Below, in pieces: positions 23,901 to 32,900 of a stretch of DNA of 64,000 nucleotides. This DNA is from Nelumbo lutea (taxonomy: Eukaryota; Streptophyta; Magnoliopsida; Proteales; Nelumbonaceae): the NCBI GenBank assembly GCA_022828595.1, contig JAKGHH010000005.1:60941655-61005654 (forward strand), read 5' to 3'. The notes under the pieces were generated by a model, which did no database searches, had not been told where the DNA came from, and worked only from the letters and a program-made list of their open reading frames with translations. Positions within the stretch are counted from its first letter, which is position 1. Every line of letters starts with the position of its first letter. A program made the position numbers and the translations under genes.

Positions 23901-26900
23901 GGTGAACCTCTAAAAGATGTAAAGCAGTTCCAAAGGTTAGTGGGAAAGCTGATTTATCTATCCGTGACCCGTCTAGATATTGCTTATTCAGTTGGAGTTC
24001 TGAGCCAGTTTATGCATTCTCCTAAGAAGCCACACATGGAGGCAGCGGAGAGATTCCTTAGATACCTGAAGAAACATCCAGGAACAAGCCTACTATTCAG
24101 TAAGCACAATCACCTGAAGGTGGAAGCCTTTACAGATGCTGATTGGGCAGGAGCAGTGGATGATAGAAAGTCCACTAGTGGGTATTGCACATTTGTGGGA
24201 GGAAATCTGGTGACTTGGAAGAGCAAGAAGCAAAGTGTGGTAGCAAGATCAAGTGCAGAAGCTGAGTATAGAGCTATGGCACATGGAGTGGCTGAAGTCC
24301 TTTGGCTAAAGAACCTCCTAGGTGAGCTTGGAGTTGCTGTTCATAACCCTATGTTTCTTTATTGTGACAACAAGGCTGCAATAAACATCCCCAGCAACCC
24401 GGTCCTACATGAAAGGACTAAGCATATTGAGGTGGATAAGCACTTCATAAGAGAGAAATTGGAAAAAAAAGGGAAATTTGTATCCCTTATGTCAATACCA
24501 AGGAACAACTTGCTGATGTCCTCACAAAAGGACTTCTGTGTTCGAGGCACAATGAGCTATGTGACAAGTTGGGCATGATAGACATCTTCAGCCCAACTTG
24601 AGGGGGAGTGTTGTAAGGCTTGAGTGTTCATTGTAATTGATGTTAGTGGGACAGTTTCAGTTACTTTACTAGTCCTTTCTTTTTTTCTTTTCCTATTGTT
24701 CTTATTCTAGGATATACCGCCAGGGGCATACTTGTAATTTTGCCTTTTTTATAAAGATTAATTTAAATAGAAAACTGGTGGCTGCCAGTACTGAGTTTTT
24801 TGGCCTTTCCATCCGTACCTCTCTCTCTCTCTCAATCATCACAAGAAACTACAGGCCTGACTGATTACATCTAGTTTCTTTCCTTTTTCCTTCTTCTCTC
24901 TTCTATTTTTTTTTCTCTTCTCTTATCTCTACAATTGTGAAGAAGCCCTAGGACTGATTGTAGACTACAGAAATGTCTGTGTCTAGGGTTTCTCTTTGTG
25001 TGTAGGGACCAAGTAGAGGTTTTCCTAGCTGTTTATGCCCTACTAGTGTTTCTGCAGCAGTTAGTAGCCATTTGGCTACTAGAGAGATCTGTGTAGAATA
25101 GATCTAGGAGGACTGAGTGGACAATCCTAGTTGCTGTCTAGGAGTTAGAATAGATTGCAGGGGGTGGCTACAGCCCAGGTTTGACTTCCAGAAGTGGTGG
25201 TTTTGGCCATAGAAGTTGCTCGCAGCCCAGAATTGGTTACAAAGAGTGTTTTCAGTCCATTTACAGAAGTTTTTTTTTGTCGAGGTTTTGAGTTCAGAGG
25301 TCTCAGGAACTACAAGAAGCTAATCTCACAGCCTAGTAACAACTCCGGTAAGTCTGAAATCTTGTCCCTCTCATTTAGATTACAGCTGCTATCAGAGGTA
25401 GGATATGTCTTGAATATCAGGAGAAGTGTCCTTTAAGGACAATAGGACTGGTGGGAGGTCTTCAAACCTAGAAAACCCAAATCTGCATAGCTTGCAGATC
25501 ACCAGTGTGTTGTTAGATGAATACAACTTCAGAGAATGGTCTGTTTCATCCAAACTTTTCATTATTTCTCGGGACCTTGAGTTATATAGATGGACAAAAG
25601 GAGCCTAAAAAGGATGATGTTGATTACTCAACTTGGCACAAGGAGAATGCTACTATTATGTCTTGGCTGCTTGTTTAAGTGACTTCAATAGTAGCAAGGA
25701 CTGTTCAACACTTCCCTATAGCCTCTAAGATTTGGGGAAGGTGTCTAAAACCTACGGACAACGGAAGAACAATGCAAGAATTTATAGGCTAATCCAAGAT
25801 ATTGTTGCATTGAGACAAGGGGATGTCTGTTGCAACTTTGCAACTTTAGGACTATGGGAAGAATTGAACCACCACCTTGTATTTGACTTGGAAAATACAA
25901 GAGGTAAGGAGAGTCATGATAAACAATTTGAAGAAGGTAGAGCTTTTAAGTTCTTGGCTGGCCTAGACCCAATGTATGAATGCATAAGATCTCAAATTTT
26001 GGGAAGGGATGAGCTTCCAGATTTACATCATGTTTACTATCTTGTAAGGAATGAAGATGTTAGAAGGAAAGAGATGCAAGTAGACATCCAAGTGCAGCCT
26101 GCTGAGCATTCAGCCTTGATTTCTTCAACCCAAAAGGGGGGCAAGCATTTAGACAAGAGGCATCTCAAGCGCTCTCATTGTGGAGGAGACATACATTTGA
26201 AAGAGACTTGTTGGATTCTTTATCCTCACCTGAAACCAACTACATTAACGAAAGACAAGAAGCCTTAGAAGGGTCAAACAACAAGTGGAAATGTTGTCAT
26301 AAGTAACAGTGGTGAAAGCCCAAAGGACACACCTATAGTTACACCTCCTCTAATGGGACAGACCACTAATTCCCACATATCAGGGTCCTACTTTGATTTC
26401 ACAGCTGATGAGGTAGAAATCCTTAGCCGAGCCATAAGAAACAATTTCCTTGCATCCACCTCTCTTGCCAAATCAGGTATTGTCTCTGCTCATAGTGCGA
26501 CTGGTCCTATAATGCCTAATTCTTGGATTATTGATTCCGGTGCTATTGACCACATGACACACGTCTTCTTTATTTTCTTATCATTTGATGTCTAGCCAAG
26601 ATAAGATGAGAGTTGTTGATGGTTCCGTCTCCACCATCTTTGGAAAAGGGGAGGCTAACCTAAGCAAGGATCTCTCTCTTAAATCAGTTTTGCATGTTCC
26701 CAACCTCGCTTCCAACCTCTTATCTATTTCTAAGCTTACCAAAAATTTAAATTGTAGCATCACATTATTTCCTACTCATTGTGTCTTTTAGGACAGATTG
26801 ACGAAGAGAACGATTGGGAGCGGTCATGAGTTTAAGGTCTATTATTTTGATGTAGCCATCAGTTCAGCCTTACAATCATCTGCTTTTAGTGGTCGGGATA

Positions 26901-29900
26901 ATGAGGAGTCAGTAGCTAGGTTACATTTGTGGCATGCTTGACTAGGTCATTTACCTTTTTCTTTAATGCAAGGATTGTTTCTTGAGTTGTTCAAGTGTGT
27001 TTCGAGTCAGAGTTTGGTTTGTAAAGTGTGTTAGTTGTCAAAACAATGTAGAACTCTTTATCCAATTTCTAGTAATAAAATTCAAGCTCATTTTGATATA
27101 GTTCATTCTGATGTATGAGGCCCTTCACTTCTTGTTTCTATTAGATAACTTTCATTACTTTATCAGCTTTATTGATCACTATTCATAATGCACATGGATC
27201 TACTTGTTAAAAGGGCGTGATGAAGTATCACGGATAGCCATAGCATTTTATAAAATGATTGAAACTCAGTTTGGCAAGAAAATTAAGCAATTTCGTTCAG
27301 ATAATGCTACTGAGTATTTTGAAAGCTCCTTGAATCTGTTCATGAATGTATTTTACATCAGTCATCTTGTGCTAGTACCCCTCAACAGAATGGGGTTGCT
27401 GAGCACAAAAGTAGACATTTATTGGAGATAGCTCAAGCCTTACTGTTTCAGCACAAGGTTCCCAAGCACTATTGGTCTCAAATAGTCCTTGCAACATCGT
27501 GCCTGATAAATAGAATGCCATCTAGGGTGTTGGGTATGAGAACTCCTTTCTCTGTCATTTGTCCTAACCTCCCAAATTTCCCTCTTTCTCCTAGAGTCAT
27601 TGGCTGTGTGTGTTTTGTTCATGTTAAGGATCCTAAGAAGACTAAGTTGGATCCTAGGGCTACAAATGGGGTCTTCCTAGGATGCTCTCCCACACAAAAA
27701 AGGTTATAAGTGCTATGATCCAATTACCAAGAAAAAATATGTCACCAAGGATGTGGTGTTTTTCGAGTCTTAGTCCTATTTTCAGTCCTCCAGGAATTCT
27801 CTTCAGGGGGAGACTATTAGGATGGAAGAGGATTCTTCCTCTCCTTCCTTCTTTGTGCCTCTTTCAGCCTTGGGTCTTCCATCTTCTCCTCCTGATCATC
27901 CCAGTTTTAGTTGCTCAGGTGAATTTAGTGAGACTTCCATTGAACCTGTTACTGCTCCTGATGTTGAGGATGTGACTGGTGACATTAATAGACAACAAAA
28001 TGATTCGAGAATTGCCTACAGAAGAAGAAAAAAGATCCTCCAACTTGTGGCAACAACCAATTGGACTTGGATCAATCTGTCTCATTGGTTCCAGGTAATC
28101 CTATCACTCCTACTTTTGATTTGGATCTTCCCATTGCTCTTCGCAAGCCTACCCGTTCTTCTACTACTTGATATCCCATTGCTGAATACGTTTCTTATTC
28201 ATGTTTATCTGCTCGTTATTATTCCTTTGTGTTTGCTCTTTCTTCCGTTCATGTCTCTGCTAGGTACTCAGAGGCAGAGTCTGACCCAAGATGGATAGAG
28301 GCAAGAATGAGGAAATGAAAGCCTTAATGAAGGCCAGGACTTGGGAATTAGTGGATCTACTAGAAGGGAAGAGCATTGTGGGATGTAAGTGGGTGTTCAT
28401 TGTGAAGCACAAGGAGGATGGTTCCATTGAAAGATATAAGGCCAGACTGGTGGCAAAAGGGTTTAGTCAGAAGGAAGGGATTGACTACAAGGAGACTTTT
28501 GCTCTAGTTGCAAAGCTTAATACAATCCGAGTTCTATTGTCATTAGCTACAATTTTTTCATGGGAGCTACATTAGTTTGATGTGAATAATGTTTTCCTGA
28601 ATGATGATCTACATGAGGAGGTATTCATGAATTCTCCACTTGGTTATGGTTTTCATGGGAAGTTTTGTAGGCTAAGGAGAGCATTCTATGGACTTGACCA
28701 ATCTCCTCGAGCTTGGTTTGAAAGGCTCTGTGGGGCCATGAAGAAAGTGGGATACACTCAGAGTGGTGTAGATCATACCTTGTTCATAAGAAAATAGGGT
28801 AGCAGGTTTACAACACTCATAGTCTGTGTGGATGATATGGTGATTATAGGGAATGATCCGGAAGAGATAAAAAGATTAAAGGAGTTCTTGGCATCTGAAT
28901 TTGTGATCAAAGATTTAGGCCATCTGAGATACTTCCTTAGAATTGAAGTTGCAAGGTCACAAGAGGGTGTCAAAGGAAGTATGTTCTTGATCATCTAGAG
29001 GAGACAAGTATGATGGGGAGTAGACCAGTAGATACACCAATCGAGAAGAATCATTGTCTCTAGGAATCAGTTGGAGAGGACTACCTTGATAAAGAAAGAT
29101 ACCAAAAGCTGGTGGGAAAATTGATATATCTATCTCTTACCCGACCTGATATAGCTTATGCAGTGCATGTTGTTAGCCAGTTCATGCACTCTCCCAAGAT
29201 TCCTCATATGAATGCAGTTGAAAGGATCCTTAGGTATTTGAAGAAATGCCAAGGGAAATGAATTTTGTTCAAAAAACACAATAGAATTGAAATTGTGGCA
29301 TATATTGATGCAGATTGGGCTGGATCAATTGGAGATAGGAAGTCTACTTCCAGATATTGCACATTTGTTGGAGGGAATTTGGTTACTTGGAGAAGTAAAA
29401 AGCAAAATGTGGTTGCAAGATCAAGTGCAAAAGCTGAATATCAGGCTATGGCACATGGTGTTGCAAAACTATTGTGGCTTAGGACCCTCCTTGGTGAGCT
29501 CGAGATGAAGGTTGATGGTCCTCTCAAGCTGTATTGTGACAACAAGGCTGCCATCAACATTGCAAATAACCCAGTACAACATGATAGGACTAAGCATATT
29601 GAGATTGATCGACACTTTGTAAGAGAAAGAATTGTTTCGGGCGAACTTTGCATTCTTTATACACCCTCTGAGATGCAGATTGCTGATGTTTTGACAAAAG
29701 GACTGTCTTCAGTGAAGTTCCTACGCTTACTTGGCAAGCTAAACATGACTGATATCCATGCTTTAGCTTGGGGGGGGGGTGTTGGATCGAGTGGTTAAGT
29801 GTTGGTGGGCTTATTTATCTTTAATGTTTCAGTTCTATAGTCTGTTATGGGCCTTTAGTTATTGGGCCTAAACCTGTTTTATTTTATTATGTCCAAGGTT

Positions 29901-32900
29901 CAAAGTATCGACATCGGCCGATACGTATCGTTTCGGGAGCTCCCTGATATGCCCCTACAGAGGGCGTATCGGGGTTCTGACTGGTTCAGGGGGTGGATGA
30001 GCCTTAAACCGGCCCCCCTGAACTGGTTTTGAAAAAAAGTTAAAAAAAGGTACTGATTGGCCCGATAAGCCCCTACCGGCGTATCGGGCGTATTGATATT
30101 TTGGACCTTGATTATGTCTAGGTGTCCCATCACTAATCAGGGGCATTCTAGTCTATTCCTGTAATATCTTATTGTTAATACACATAATAGCTTCTAGGGC
30201 CAGCTGAGAACACATTGCCGCCCATTCACAAGCTTCTTCTACTGCTGTACTTCAGCAAACAAGAAGATCTAAATCCTGTTTATCTAGACTAAATGGCAAC
30301 CTGTGTCTCTGTAAATGCTTATCTGTCAATTGTTTACATATTTTGACTCGTTGCATATTGTAGTGTACATCATTCTTTGCCTTACCGAAGTAAACATTCT
30401 GATGGATGATTTTGACATGTAACTTATGGTTCTGTGGCAGGAATGTGTATGGCTGTTCAAGCTTTTCTACCATCAGAATATCAGAGTTTCCTAAATGTTT
30501 TGGCTGGGTTTGTTAATACCTTTATCCTATTTAGTGTATGATGAAAATATTGTCTGCACAAGTGTATAACTAAATGTGGATGTTAATCTATTACCCCCAC
30601 CTCTAGCAGCAGGTTGAAAATTTTCTCAATGGGCATGTGCAGTGATGTTTCTTTCAGCTTCCTCAATGTTTTAAGATCACACCCTTCAAAATCAAATTTT
30701 GCTTTGGAACTTAGGTTCAGTTTGGAAAGAGTACAAATACAAATATGCATAGTACAAATACATACAAAATAATACAAAATATAAGGTTTTGTACTCTACA
30801 TATACTCCTTGCAAACTAAGCCTTTGGAAAACAATTATCTAATTCCCTAAACATTTTGGGAAGATTATTAAGATATTTATCAGTTATCATGCTTGGCATA
30901 TGATGTGTGTATCTTGTACTGCATGAAAAGATGGGCAAAGGATTCATGCTGGCTTCCAACTCCTGAGAAAATTTAATGGTATAAAATTATATTAGCTATA
31001 GGCAAGTGGTATACATGAAAGGATGTATGCACTACCATAGAAAAGATCAGATTTCCATACAAGAATGCCATTGCTTGCAAGTCCATTGTCAACCATATTT
31101 AATTCTCTTGGGGATCACTGGATCTGGGATGCAAGATATGCTATGGTCTCCCTAATCTTGCTAAAATATGTGTTAATATTGAAGGTCCACTCCCTACATC
31201 TTTGGCTTCACCCACTGCTTGGTAATCCTATCAGTGGTTATCAGAGCAGCAATATCAGCCATGGTGGTATCTGCATCACCAAGGTTGACTTCCAACTTGG
31301 TACATTACTTTTCTTGCATTTGTGCTTGGGACCAGCCAATGTTTTGGAATCTGGACAAAGACCAGATGGTTGGATCGGTTGGACTGGTACCTGGATCTCT
31401 TTGATTTCAGCTTTGTTCTTAAACTATTGTGGTATAAAATCAGACTTAATGTTTGAACTTTCCTGCTTTTAGGAAACATGCAAACTGTCCGGTTTGATAA
31501 ACATGAGTAAAAGAAAAACTTGAAAATATTGACATAATTTCCTTTATCATTCTATTTACAAATTGTTTATTTAGGCAGGAAAAGGTGTGGTTTATTATCA
31601 TTGTTATTATTGTTATTGTTGTTATTATCTCGTTATTGTAGTCATCATACTAAATTGTGATAATGTTAATGTTGTTGCTGTTATTATTATTTAATAGTCT
31701 TTTTAGAGGGTCACTATTCCCTCACTTCAATATACAACTATTACTGGGGAGGTAGTATTAGCCTGACTTGCTTCACTGGTTGCAGTTATGAAGATGGAAG
31801 CATCGCCTGGTGGGACATGAGAAATCCTGCTATCCCATTAACTTCTGTGAAATTTCATTCAGAGCCAGGTTTGTAGCCCAACATGTGGAATCTGTCTCAT
31901 ACTTGTGCGTGTTGCAATCTGGGTTTAATTGTCAGCCAGTCTTTTCCTTTCCTTTTTCTTTTATCAGTAAACTTGAAAATTTTTATTGCAAATAGATAAC
32001 AAGTACAAAGGTTATGCACAACATGCCACTGTGCATTATATTACAAGGAGCATATTATGGGCCAGCGCGGCCCATTCTCCCCGGGTCAACCCAAGAATCA
32101 CTAGGGACTATTTGCCTTAAACTAAGGGTAGGTCCACAAGAGAGTGACACAATTTTCCATGTAGTTCAGTGCAAGACCACATTCAACCCAAGGTAGCCCA
32201 ATAGCCTCTTCTGTCAATCTAATGGATAACTTCTTCAAGCTAATCCCTGTCTATTAATTCCTTCACAAGCTGGAGAGTCTACAATAAGATTAGATGATCG
32301 GGGGACCCATGTAGATACAGCCTGTAAGCTCTGATCCGGAAATTTAACCTTCTTCTTTTCCCTTCTCTTTGTTCGTTCTTTAAGATGGAGATCCTGTCAA
32401 TTTGCTCCTTGTGCAGTGTTGAACTTAACATGTGGAGTATGTCTCATACTTATTCATGTTGTAGTTTCTCTGTTTCTCACCAGTTTTATAAAGAAGCCCA
32501 TTCACTACTAGGTCTAGTGTTGCCAGCCAGTTTTTTTCTATCCCTTCTCTTTGTTCTTTCTTTGAGATGGAGATCATGTCTATTTGTTTCTTGTGCAGTG
32601 TTAAGCCTAACAGTTGATTCACCATGCACTGGTGGTATCTCTGGAGCTGCAGATGACAAAATTGTGCTATTTACTCTGGATCATCAGATGGTAACAAGTA
32701 GTTGAGCTTATTTAAATGCTTTACTAGTGCACTAAAATGAGACTTCTATGAATTTTATCTGTATCCATGCAAAGTGTCCCCCAAAGAATTGAATGATTTG
32801 GATTGATGCATTTATGGGATATAATCCACACGCATTGCTCCAAATAAACAAACCTCTTTGGAAGTTTCATAATACCTGGATATCTTTATATGCTTAGCTT

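Larger units (their letters stand above)
19317..24853 (+). mobile_element. Young nested Ty1/copia retrotransposon (element 2)
   Basis: 5.5 kb element with LTRs 19317-19574 and 24609-24853 (TGTTGT..ACA). It is flanked by an exact 5-bp target duplication ggcct (19312-19316 and 24854-24858) and lies 12 bp downstream of the host element's primer binding site. Its own primer binding site is at 19575-19586 and polypurine tract at 24600-24608. The LTRs differ by about eight substitutions plus a pyrimidine-tract length change, roughly 3%. Gag-pol is nearly full length, with only a handful of lesions. Confidence 0.96.
18998..30261 (+). mobile_element. Ty1/copia retrotransposon in DSE1 intron 7 (element 3), hosting element 2
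   Basis: 5' LTR 18998-19292 and 3' LTR 29780-30261 share terminal TGTTGG..ACA. The element is flanked by the exact 5-bp duplication agaag (18993-18997 and 30262-30266). It has a primer binding site at 19293-19304 and a polypurine tract at 29770-29779. The body is split by element 2 at 19317-24858. By eye the LTRs differ at roughly 6-7% of positions outside the inserted MITE, clearly more than the LTRs of the guest element, which fits the nesting order. Without its guests it is about 5.5 kb. Confidence 0.95.

Noticed and set aside
19317..24853. Treating elements 2 and 3 as a single large retrotransposon
   Set aside because: There are two LTR pairs, two primer binding sites, two sets of gag-pol and two different target duplications.
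32385..32705. 106-codon frame across DSE1 exon 10 as a separate gene
   Set aside because: It runs through duplicated intron sequence; only 32599-32690 fits the WD40 protein, and in another frame.
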